A DNA stretch of 64,000 nt from Proteiniborus ethanoligenes (GTDB lineage: Bacteria; Bacillota; Clostridia; Tissierellales; Proteiniboraceae): contig NZ_FNQE01000013.1 of assembly GCF_900107485.1 (NCBI RefSeq), forward strand, positions 23,662 through 87,661, given 5' to 3'. The position numbers and the translations under genes were made by a program. Numbering within the stretch: position 1 is the stretch's first letter; each line of letters begins with the position of its first letter. Positions 35,969-44,028 of this stretch are shown here, in pieces. Under the pieces are notes generated by a model. The model did no database searches. It was not told the DNA's origin and saw nothing but the letters and a program-made list of their open reading frames with translations.

Positions 35969-38197
35969 ATGTCATACAAAAAAGTATTAATTATTTTACT
36001 AACATTTTCACTCATGTTTGTATTCTATGGGTGTACTAAAGATAGAGGGACCACAGACGTAGCTAAGAATATCACAACATATAAAGAAATTATTTTAAAT
36101 GATGTATTAGAAGCGAAGAATATATTAAGCGTGGGCTTAGATATTAATAACCAGCCAGTGTTATTTATTCTTGGCAAGGATAGTAGAAAGTATATAGTTT
36201 TAGATGAAAATGGAGCAGTTAAAAAGGAGATAAACACTGACTTTAGTGGAAGACCAAATGTTTTCACTTTTGATAAAAACAATAATATGTACATACTAGC
36301 AGATAAACCAGAGTTAAATGAGAATAGAGAAATAACGTCAATAAGTAAAAAGCTTCTTTTTTATGATAATGAGTCTGATTCTATTACTGAAAATAATGTA
36401 ATAGGACAATTAAATGATACTACAGCAAGGTCAATAGAAGATACTACGAGAAAAATAAAAGTAGATAGTAAAGGTAACATATATGCTCTAAAGCTAGGCG
36501 GAAGCATAGAAGTATTTGACAGTAACTTAAATATAAAAAAAGTATTAGATTCAACACCATATTGGGACATAGAAATGGATGAGGAAGACAATATTTTAGC
36601 ACTGAAGTATGGTAGAGATGATAATATTCTAGACAAAATAGACACAAACAACTATAAAACAATATGGAGCAAAGAGTATAGCTACACAGATGGACCAAAT
36701 AAAATCTACTATAACAAAAACACTAAGAATCTGTATGGAATAAATGCAGGATGGGTAGCAAGATATGATTCAAAAGGAAATCTAACAAGTAGAATTTTAA
36801 ACACTGGAGAATTATCAGAAATAGATATGATACTTGATTTTATGGTGGATAATAGTGAAGAAATATATTTATTAGCAGATTGTCAAGATAGTTATAAGCT
36901 AATCAAATATATAGAATCAAAATCTGAAACAATGGCAAATACAGGAACAGAAGAAGAAAAGACAGAAATAACTGTTGAATTAACTAGAGACTATGACAAT
37001 CTATTTACTAAGGCAGCAAGGAAATTTGAGGAAATTAATCCTGATATAAAGGTTACAGTTAATTTATATCCTGACCTTGATGAATATCAATATAGTGATA
37101 AGCTAAATACAGAGATAATGGCAGGTAAGGGACCAGATATCTTATATCTACGTCCATGGGACTATATAAGAACATATATAGAAAAAGGTATACTAGTTAA
37201 CCTAGATGAGGTCATAGAAAAGGATAGTGAATTTATTATCAAAGATTACAACACCCATATAATTGACAATGCAAGGTATAAGGATGAATTATATACTATG
37301 CCTATAAACTACTACCAATTTTATACCTTTGTACTAAATGAAAAACTACTAGATGAAAAAGGAATAAATTTAGATAATAATCTAAATTGGAAGGATGTAT
37401 ATGCCCTTTCAAAAAAACTAAATGAAAATAGTCTAGAACAAATATATGTTTTACCTAAAATTGATGATTGGACCTTATATGAACTTATACTATTACAGGA
37501 TATAGATTATTACTTGAACTGGAATAAAAAAGAGGCTAAGTTTAATAGCAAAGAATTTATTGAAACCTTAGAACTAATGAGGTCCATAAAAGAAGACAAT
37601 ATACTACATCCAGATTTATTATGGTATGAGATAATGAATGCAACTAACTATGGCGAAATAAAAGATTTAAGCAATATAGCAATATATCTAGGGCAAACCC
37701 ATTCGTATGGCTATATACAGGGCCTAGGGTCTTTCTATGATGGCTTTACTGCCGTATCGGCACCTAAGGGAGAGTATACAGGAAATAGGTTATACTATAG
37801 CGATTTTTTAGCTATAAATTCTAATTCTCAGCATAAAGAAGAGGTATGGGAATTTATAAAATTTATAATAACAGAGGAAGCTCAAACTTTTGATGAGAGG
37901 ATAATACAAGGAACTTTCCGTATTAATAATAATGCAAGCCAAAAACAAATTGATAGGATGTTCGAGTATCAAGAAAAAAACAAATCGTACATGGAAAAAA
38001 ATAAAAGCTATTTTGCAAATGAAGAAGATATAGAGAAACTTAACAGGGTAATAGGCAATCTAAACAAGCCTAAAACGTCAGAACCTTTATATGATGTAAT
38101 AAAAGAAGAAGTTGATCGATTCTTAAATGGTGAAAAATCAGCAGAGGAAGTAGCTGAACGACTGCAAAATAAGGCTGATATATATTTAAATGAATAG
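35969..38197 (+). CDS. Propeller-like domain fused to family-1 solute-binding lipoprotein (copy 1)
   Basis: 742 residues. The lipobox FYGC (Cys22) anchors it outside. Residues ~35-320 consist of repeated beta units such as DSKGNIYALKLGG, IEVFDSN and NMYILAD, as in NHL/propeller folds. After a linker near 325-335, residues ~335-742 are a family-1 sugar-type binding domain: FEEINPDIKVTVNLYP, MAGKGPDILYL and EVWEFIKFIITEEAQ. Typical binding proteins are ~420 residues, so the N-terminal half is an addition. It is followed by a permease pair and has a close paralogue at 44029-46254. Confidence 0.85.
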   Translation: MSYKKVLIILLTFSLMFVFYGCTKDRGTTDVAKNITTYKEIILNDVLEAKNILSVGLDINNQPVLFILGKDSRKYIVLDENGAVKKEINTDFSGRPNVFTFDKNNNMYILADKPELNENREITSISKKLLFYDNESDSITENNVIGQLNDTTARSIEDTTRKIKVDSKGNIYALKLGGSIEVFDSNLNIKKVLDSTPYWDIEMDEEDNILALKYGRDDNILDKIDTNNYKTIWSKEYSYTDGPNKIYYNKNTKNLYGINAGWVARYDSKGNLTSRILNTGELSEIDMILDFMVDNSEEIYLLADCQDSYKLIKYIESKSETMANTGTEEEKTEITVELTRDYDNLFTKAARKFEEINPDIKVTVNLYPDLDEYQYSDKLNTEIMAGKGPDILYLRPWDYIRTYIEKGILVNLDEVIEKDSEFIIKDYNTHIIDNARYKDELYTMPINYYQFYTFVLNEKLLDEKGINLDNNLNWKDVYALSKKLNENSLEQIYVLPKIDDWTLYELILLQDIDYYLNWNKKEAKFNSKEFIETLELMRSIKEDNILHPDLLWYEIMNATNYGEIKDLSNIAIYLGQTHSYGYIQGLGSFYDGFTAVSAPKGEYTGNRLYYSDFLAINSNSQHKEEVWEFIKFIITEEAQTFDERIIQGTFRINNNASQKQIDRMFEYQEKNKSYMEKNKSYFANEEDIEKLNRVIGNLNKPKTSEPLYDVIKEEVDRFLNGEKSAEEVAERLQNKADIYLNE

Positions 38198-38213
38198 GAT
38201 GAAGCACATCTAT

Positions 38214-38383
38214 AGAGATCCTTCACTACGTTCAGGATGACTGGGATCTTGTTAGGATGACAGAGAGTTTGTTATTAGGTGAAGAAACTAAGCGATGAAC
38301 ACAAAGCCAAAAACATGGCTTTGGTTCCCTGCTTATCTGAGGCGCAGTCGAAGAATCTTGCTTTTCAATTGTGAACTGTGAAT
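38214..38383. repeat. Intergenic repeat-like sequence between binding protein and permease
   Basis: This ~170-base stretch is less AT-rich than its neighbours and contains repeats: AGGATGAC twice (38233 and 38254 areas), an inverted pair around GCCAAAAACATGGC, the phrase CTGAGGCGCAGTCGAAGAATC, and two near-copies of GTGAACTGT. From memory, such phrases recur between genes in many clostridial genomes. It encodes nothing recognisable and may be a non-autonomous repeat. Confidence 0.6.
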
Positions 38384-38407
38384 TGTAGTAGAAAGGGGGA
38401 ATGTACT

Positions 38408-39280
38408 ATGCTTTCTAGGTTCAGCATAAAAGATAAGTTTATAGCTGTACTATTCATTGCTCCAAGTGTAATTGGTATATCAGTATTTTATATCATTCCA
38501 TTTATATGGATGGTAATTTATTCCTTCTTTGATAAGCCTGTAAATGGAAGTTTTGTAGGATTCAAAAATTATATTGATTTAATCAATAATGGGATATATA
38601 GGAAAGCACTGTCCAATACTGCCATATTTACAGGAATCAGCGTCCCATTGATTATAATATTATCTTTAATATTAGCAATCTTATTAAATCAAAAGATACA
38701 TTTCAAACACACACTAAGAACTTCTTTTATAGTTCCATTAGTTGTACCAGTGGCTTCAGTTATTTTATTCTTTGAGTACATATTTGATTATCATGGGCTT
38801 GTAAACAAAATTTTTTCAATGCTTAATATAAACGCTACAGATTGGCTAAATTCACCTCATGCTATGCTTGTAGTGATTATAATATATGTATGGAAAAACC
38901 TCGGATATAACATGATATTATTTTTAGCAGGACTTCAAGGTATACCTAAAGAATACTATGAAGCTGCAGATATAGATGGAGCTGGAGCTCTAACTAAATT
39001 TTTCAATATAACATCAATTTATCTAATGCCTACTACTTTTTTCGTAATAATCATATCTATAATCAGCTCTTTCAAGGTATTTAAGGAAGTATATCTTTTA
39101 TCAGGCAGCTACCCACATGAAAGCATATATATGCTCCAACATTATCTCAATAATATGTTTAGTAAACTTGATTATCACAAGCTGGTCACATCAGCTGTCC
39201 TGATGGCTGTCGTATTATATTTAATCATATTTATATTATTCAAGATTCAAAAAAAAGTAGAAAGATATATTGAAGGCTAG
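38408..39280 (+). CDS. Sugar-type ABC transporter permease, MalF/UgpA type
   Basis: A 290-residue permease with six hydrophobic segments; the coupling loop YYEAADIDGAGALTKFFNI matches the EAA motif of carbohydrate importers. An in-frame GTG at 38378 would start inside the repeat; the ATG at 38408 after GGGGGAAT is preferred. It overlaps nothing and is followed by the MalG-type partner 10 bases later. Confidence 0.9.
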   Translation: MLSRFSIKDKFIAVLFIAPSVIGISVFYIIPFIWMVIYSFFDKPVNGSFVGFKNYIDLINNGIYRKALSNTAIFTGISVPLIIILSLILAILLNQKIHFKHTLRTSFIVPLVVPVASVILFFEYIFDYHGLVNKIFSMLNINATDWLNSPHAMLVVIIIYVWKNLGYNMILFLAGLQGIPKEYYEAADIDGAGALTKFFNITSIYLMPTTFFVIIISIISSFKVFKEVYLLSGSYPHESIYMLQHYLNNMFSKLDYHKLVTSAVLMAVVLYLIIFILFKIQKKVERYIEG

Positions 39281-39290
39281 GGGGATAAGC

Positions 39291-40154
39291 ATGAGGAAAA
39301 ACAAAAAACTAGCAGTTACTATATTCTTAATTACATTTGCTTTATTGATACTTTTGCCTCTTATAGTGACAGTTACCAATTCCTTTATGGGAAACCCTGA
39401 AATTATGGAAAGCCATGGAGTCTTTACAAGAGAAGCTACAGAGAGAGAAAAAGAAAAATTTAGAAGCGTTAAATTGATTCCAGATAGTATTGTGTTTGAA
39501 CAGTACTATGAAGTTTTAGTAGGAAAATCAAAGTTTTTAAGGATGTTTTGGAACTCGGTTTTTCTAGTACTTCCTATAGTAATATTTCAAACAATAATAT
39601 CTTCATCAGCTGCATTTGTATTTGCTAAAATGAAGTTTAAAGGAAGAGATACGCTCTTTTTCATATATATTATAATTATGATGATGCCATTTCAGGTTAC
39701 TCTCGTACCAAACTATTTAGTATTAGACAAGCTAGGCATTTTAGACAATTACATGTCCATAATACTTCCCGGAATCTTCGGGGCATTTGGAGTCTTTCTT
39801 TTGAGACAGTTTATGATTTCAATTCCAAATGAATATATTGAGGCAGCAATGGTTGATGGATGTTCATTGGCACAGATTTTCTTTAAGGTCATTCTTCCAC
39901 AGTCAAAAGGAGGAGTAGCTTCGCTAGCCATATTATCATTTATAGATAATTGGAATATGGTTGAACAGCCATTGATATTTTTAAAGGATACAAATAAACA
40001 CCCGTTGTCCATATATCTTTCTGTAATAAATAATTCTGAACTAGGTATTGCCTTTGCGGCCAGTGTTATATATATGATACCTGCTCTTTTGGTATTCTTA
40101 TACGGACAGAATTATCTAATCGAGGGCATATCTAATTCTACAATTAAAAAATAA
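39291..40154 (+). CDS. Sugar-type ABC transporter permease, MalG/UgpE type
   Basis: A 287-residue permease with six membrane segments. After the first segment there is an extracellular stretch of ~60 residues (ESHGVFTREATEREKEKF and on), then EYIEAAMVDGCSLAQIFFKV, the EAA coupling loop. The ATG at 39291 has GGGGGATA ahead; the in-frame ATG at 39270 has no binding site. It pairs with the MalF-type gene upstream. Confidence 0.9.
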   Translation: MRKNKKLAVTIFLITFALLILLPLIVTVTNSFMGNPEIMESHGVFTREATEREKEKFRSVKLIPDSIVFEQYYEVLVGKSKFLRMFWNSVFLVLPIVIFQTIISSSAAFVFAKMKFKGRDTLFFIYIIIMMMPFQVTLVPNYLVLDKLGILDNYMSIILPGIFGAFGVFLLRQFMISIPNEYIEAAMVDGCSLAQIFFKVILPQSKGGVASLAILSFIDNWNMVEQPLIFLKDTNKHPLSIYLSVINNSELGIAFAASVIYMIPALLVFLYGQNYLIEGISNSTIKK

Positions 40155-40169
40155 GGGGGGCTAATTATA

Positions 40170-41450
40170 GTGGAAGATACTAAAAAAACCGATATGAGAA
40201 AGAAAAAAATACTTAAAGCAGGTCAAATTTTTCTTATAACAATTATAATACTCACATTTACTTCAAAAAGCATTCGCAATTTAACCCTTCCAAAGGTTAG
40301 CACTATGGATGCAAAGTCAGGAAGTTTAATTGTAGAAATAGCCACAGATGGTATAGTAAATGCTGTAAAAAGGATAGAGCATTATATTGATTTTTCGGCA
40401 ACGGTTAAAGAAGTAAAAGCTTCTTTGGGTGATATGGTGGTCTCGGGAGACACTATACTAGTTTTAGATAAAGAGCCTTTAGAGCTTGACCTAGTAAAAA
40501 AAGAAATTGCCCTTAAAAGATTAAAACTTCAATACGACAAGGCTATGGCAGGAAATGTAGAAGACGTACTATACACATATGAACAAAAAATAAAAGAAGC
40601 AGAAACTGAACTTTCAAAAATAGAAGAAGAAGTTAAAATAAAAGATCAATTATATAATGAAGGGGCTATCGCTAAAAAAGAACTAGATAACGCCATTAGA
40701 CAACTTGACCTAGCAAAACTGAAGTATGAAAACGCTAATAATGACTTAGAAAAACAATTAGAGAAGTCAGACAAAGAAAAAGAAAATAGGGAAAGAGAAA
40801 TAGAGCTTATGAAGCTTGATATATCAAGTGCTGAGATAGAAATCGAAGAGCTTAAAAAGATGATTAAAAACTGTACTGTAATCGCCACAAGTTATGGAAC
40901 AATTAAAGAAATCAACTTTAAAGAGGGAATGGTCGCAAATAATTCAAAGCCACTATACATTTTAGACAGCCCAGATAAAGGGTTTGAAGCCATCGTTACA
41001 GTAAACAATGAGGAGAGTCAATACTTAGAGACTGGAGATAGTGTTCAAGTATTTTTGAAAAGTGGAAACAGCGGTGCATTAAATGGGGAAATAAAATCTA
41101 TAAAAGATGCTGAAAATACGGGCAAAAAACTAGTGACAGTAGGACTTGAAGACGATAACCTCAAGGGCGGAGAAATAGTTGAGTTTTATATGAAAAAGCC
41201 TATAGGCTCATACAAATACCTTGTACCTAGGCAGGCTTTAAGAACAGATGAAAAGGGGAAATTTGTTTTTACTCTTGAAGAAAGGCAAGGACCATTAGGA
41301 AAAGAGTATTATGTTGTTAGAAATGGCGTCACAGAGGGTGATTCTGACAATAACAATGTAGGTATTTTTTCGGGACTAATGGGTGGTGAACGTATAATTG
41401 TAAGAAGCAGCAAACCTATATCTGAGGGCAGTCTAGTTACAATAGAATAA
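40170..41450 (+). CDS. HlyD/RND-type periplasmic adaptor (membrane fusion protein)
   Basis: 426 residues. A membrane anchor at ~15-34 precedes a lipoyl-like half motif (ATVKEVKASLGDMVVSGD), a long Lys/Glu-rich coiled coil (~115-225) and a second half-motif and beta-barrel domain (GTIKEINFKEGMVANNSKPL). GTG start at 40170 after AAGGGGGG. In Gram-positives such adaptors usually serve MacAB/YknXYZ-type exporters. Here it sits inside an importer operon, 15 bases after the MalG gene. Confidence 0.88.
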   Translation: MEDTKKTDMRKKKILKAGQIFLITIIILTFTSKSIRNLTLPKVSTMDAKSGSLIVEIATDGIVNAVKRIEHYIDFSATVKEVKASLGDMVVSGDTILVLDKEPLELDLVKKEIALKRLKLQYDKAMAGNVEDVLYTYEQKIKEAETELSKIEEEVKIKDQLYNEGAIAKKELDNAIRQLDLAKLKYENANNDLEKQLEKSDKEKENREREIELMKLDISSAEIEIEELKKMIKNCTVIATSYGTIKEINFKEGMVANNSKPLYILDSPDKGFEAIVTVNNEESQYLETGDSVQVFLKSGNSGALNGEIKSIKDAENTGKKLVTVGLEDDNLKGGEIVEFYMKKPIGSYKYLVPRQALRTDEKGKFVFTLEERQGPLGKEYYVVRNGVTEGDSDNNNVGIFSGLMGGERIIVRSSKPISEGSLVTIE

Positions 41451-41468
41451 TATAGGGAGGAAGGTGAT

Positions 41469-42848
41469 ATGAGATTTAGATTTGAGAAGAGGCATATATT
41501 AATATTTTTATTCATCTTTTCATTATTTTTAAGCCAATCAATATATTTATATATACAAGACTTAAATAGCAGCGTAGGCTATGAAAAGCTGGCAATCAGA
41601 TTAAAAGAGAAGTTACCTGCTGAAAGGGGATTTAATATTGACCAAATAAGTAAGCTAAATAGAATTGTATCACCAGACATGGCTACATACTATGCATTCA
41701 AAGATTCAGCAGTGTCTGGAGCTAGACAGGTTCAAGTATATGGAGTATTAGGAAATTTTAATGAGTTTAACAGAGTTAAGTTAGTAGAGGGCTCTTTTAT
41801 AGATGAAAACGACAATAGACTAAAAAGAAATGTTGTAGTAATTGAAGATACAGTAGCAGAAAGCTTATTTGGCAGTGGAGAGGTCTTAGGATTAGAGATT
41901 GAGGTATATAATAAAAAATTTGAGATAATTGGAATAATCTCTACAGAGAGAGCAGCAATAGAAAAACTGATTGATATAGGGAGCTCACGTATTTATATAC
42001 CACTAAATACTATGAATAACTTAACTGAAGCCTACATAGGGAATGTTGAGTATAAGAATGAAAGAAGTAACTTAGACATTGACGTTATAAAAGACAAAAT
42101 AGCTTTGATAGGGAATGTTAATAATGATTTTTTAATTGAAGATTTTAATATAGTAGGCAGTCAGCAAAGACAGAAGCACGATATTTTATTATTTGTATTA
42201 GGAGTATATTGCTTATATGTGCTTATTAGATTGATTGTAGATATTATTAAACATATTGTGTCTTATTCTAAGGACAGTTTAGAGGATAACTACTTTTTTG
42301 AGATGATAAAGAATGGGAAAAGGGTGTATATAAAAGGGATTTTAGCTATAGCTGGAATATTAGTTTTAGGTTTTTTTATCTGGAAAAAGGTCTCATTTAA
42401 GTTTTATGTAACGTCAGATAAGATTCCTGATAATCCTGCTAGTATCATACAAATTTTAAGTATGGTGACAAAGTATATAACTGAATTTGTTAATTATAAT
42501 TATACTCACCCAGTTTATGAAATTAAAGTGTATGGTTTTTTGCAGAAGCTTAACACTACAGTATTTTGGGTAGGTTTAATATTTGAAATATTGTACTTAG
42601 CATCTATAAAAGGAAAGAAATCAGGCAAAATCAAAGAGAACATAAATGTATTGCTTAGTAAGGGAATTTGTTTGATAGCTTCAGTTTGGATATCTGTTAT
42701 GTTTATATACTTACTGGGATTACCAGTTATGATTTCAATGGTAGATGTATTGCTTATATGGATTAGCTTTATCATTGTATATTTTTATTATCAAGGAGAG
42801 TACTTAAGGTGGTTTTTTGGCGAGGCGGGGAAAGTACAGGAGGTATAG
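41469..42848 (+). CDS. MacB-like membrane protein with extracellular core domain
   Basis: 459 residues: a membrane segment at ~10-30, an extracellular domain (~35-225) with the MacB core features VQVYGVLGNFNEFNRVKLVEG and NVVVIEDTVAESLFG, and then about five further segments (about 238-258, 290-307, 370-387, 400-420, 428-446). MacB/FtsX permeases normally have four. It has no ATPase domain of its own, unlike MacB of Gram-negatives. It follows the adaptor gene and precedes the ATPase, so all three may act together. Family assignment of the C-terminal part is uncertain. Confidence 0.65.
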   Translation: MRFRFEKRHILIFLFIFSLFLSQSIYLYIQDLNSSVGYEKLAIRLKEKLPAERGFNIDQISKLNRIVSPDMATYYAFKDSAVSGARQVQVYGVLGNFNEFNRVKLVEGSFIDENDNRLKRNVVVIEDTVAESLFGSGEVLGLEIEVYNKKFEIIGIISTERAAIEKLIDIGSSRIYIPLNTMNNLTEAYIGNVEYKNERSNLDIDVIKDKIALIGNVNNDFLIEDFNIVGSQQRQKHDILLFVLGVYCLYVLIRLIVDIIKHIVSYSKDSLEDNYFFEMIKNGKRVYIKGILAIAGILVLGFFIWKKVSFKFYVTSDKIPDNPASIIQILSMVTKYITEFVNYNYTHPVYEIKVYGFLQKLNTTVFWVGLIFEILYLASIKGKKSGKIKENINVLLSKGICLIASVWISVMFIYLLGLPVMISMVDVLLIWISFIIVYFYYQGEYLRWFFGEAGKVQEV

Positions 42849-42868
42849 AGAACTAAGGGGGGAAGGTT

Positions 42869-43969
42869 TTGGCATCTATTACATTTAAAAACATATGTAA
42901 AATATATGATAAAGAAGTAGTTGCAGTAAAGGACTTCAATCTAGAGATACAGGATAAAGAATTTATAGTTTTAGTAGGGCCTTCTGGCTGTGGCAAAACC
43001 ACTACTTTGAGAATGGTGGCAGGATTAGAGGAAATAAGCTCAGGGGAACTGTATATTGATGAAAAGAAAGTCAATACTGCATTGCCAAAGGACAGAGATA
43101 TTGCAATGGTGTTTCAAAACTATGCATTATATCCTCATATGACGGTTTATGACAATATGGCATTTGGACTGAAAATAAGAAAGATGAAAAAAACTGAAAT
43201 CAAAGAAAGAGTAATAAATGCAGCAAAAATATTAGATATAGAAGAGCTTTTACAAAGAAAACCCCGTGCATTATCGGGTGGACAGAAGCAAAGAGTTGCT
43301 ATAGGTAGAGCAATAGTGAGAAATCCTAAAGTGTTCCTAATGGATGAGCCGCTCTCAAATCTAGACGCTAAGCTTAGAAATGAAATGAGAGCAGAAATAA
43401 TTAAATTACATAAAAAATTACAGACAACATTTATATATGTAACCCATGACCAGACTGAAGCCATGACATTAGGAGACAGAATAGTAATTATGAAGGACGG
43501 ATTTGTCCAACAAATAGCTTCACCTCAAGAAGTATATAATAACCCTGCTAACGAATTTGTTGCAACATTCGTAGGTATACCGCAAATGAATCTATTTGAT
43601 GCGGAGCTAATTATGGAAGATGATGAATATATACTTGCCTTAAATGGGCATAAAATAAATATATCAGACAAGCATAAGAAAATACTAAAGTTTAAAGATA
43701 TAAAGCCTCAATCTGTTAGGGTGGGAATTAGACCTGAAAATATAATGATATCAGAAAAGACACCAGAAAGCTTTGAAATAAATGTGGATATGTCTGAGCT
43801 TATGGGACATGAAATGCTAATTCACAGCAAGCTATATAATAGCCATATTATTATAAAGGCTCAATCTCGCTTAAATATTAAGGCTGATGACAAAATAAAT
43901 ATATCCTTCATGACAGATGAACTGCATTTATTTGAAAAGGAGACAGGTCATAACTTACTGCAAAAATAG
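42869..43969 (+). CDS. ABC transporter ATP-binding protein, MalK/UgpC/MsmX type
   Basis: 366 residues; TTG start at 42869 behind a GGGGGGAAGG site. Walker A GPSGCGKTT, signature LSGGQKQRVAIGRAI, Walker B VFLMDEPLSNLD and a C-terminal TOBE/MalK regulatory region (~240-366) with VGIRPENIMIS. This is the ATPase class of carbohydrate importers, so it should power the MalF/MalG pair. It is the only ATPase in the block. Whether it also drives the MacB-like protein is unknown. Confidence 0.93.
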   Translation: MASITFKNICKIYDKEVVAVKDFNLEIQDKEFIVLVGPSGCGKTTTLRMVAGLEEISSGELYIDEKKVNTALPKDRDIAMVFQNYALYPHMTVYDNMAFGLKIRKMKKTEIKERVINAAKILDIEELLQRKPRALSGGQKQRVAIGRAIVRNPKVFLMDEPLSNLDAKLRNEMRAEIIKLHKKLQTTFIYVTHDQTEAMTLGDRIVIMKDGFVQQIASPQEVYNNPANEFVATFVGIPQMNLFDAELIMEDDEYILALNGHKINISDKHKKILKFKDIKPQSVRVGIRPENIMISEKTPESFEINVDMSELMGHEMLIHSKLYNSHIIIKAQSRLNIKADDKINISFMTDELHLFEKETGHNLLQK

Positions 43970-44028
43970 AAGGAAGGGGAAGTAATAAGCAAGGAAAAGT
44001 CTCAAATAATATTTTAAGGAGGGGAAAA

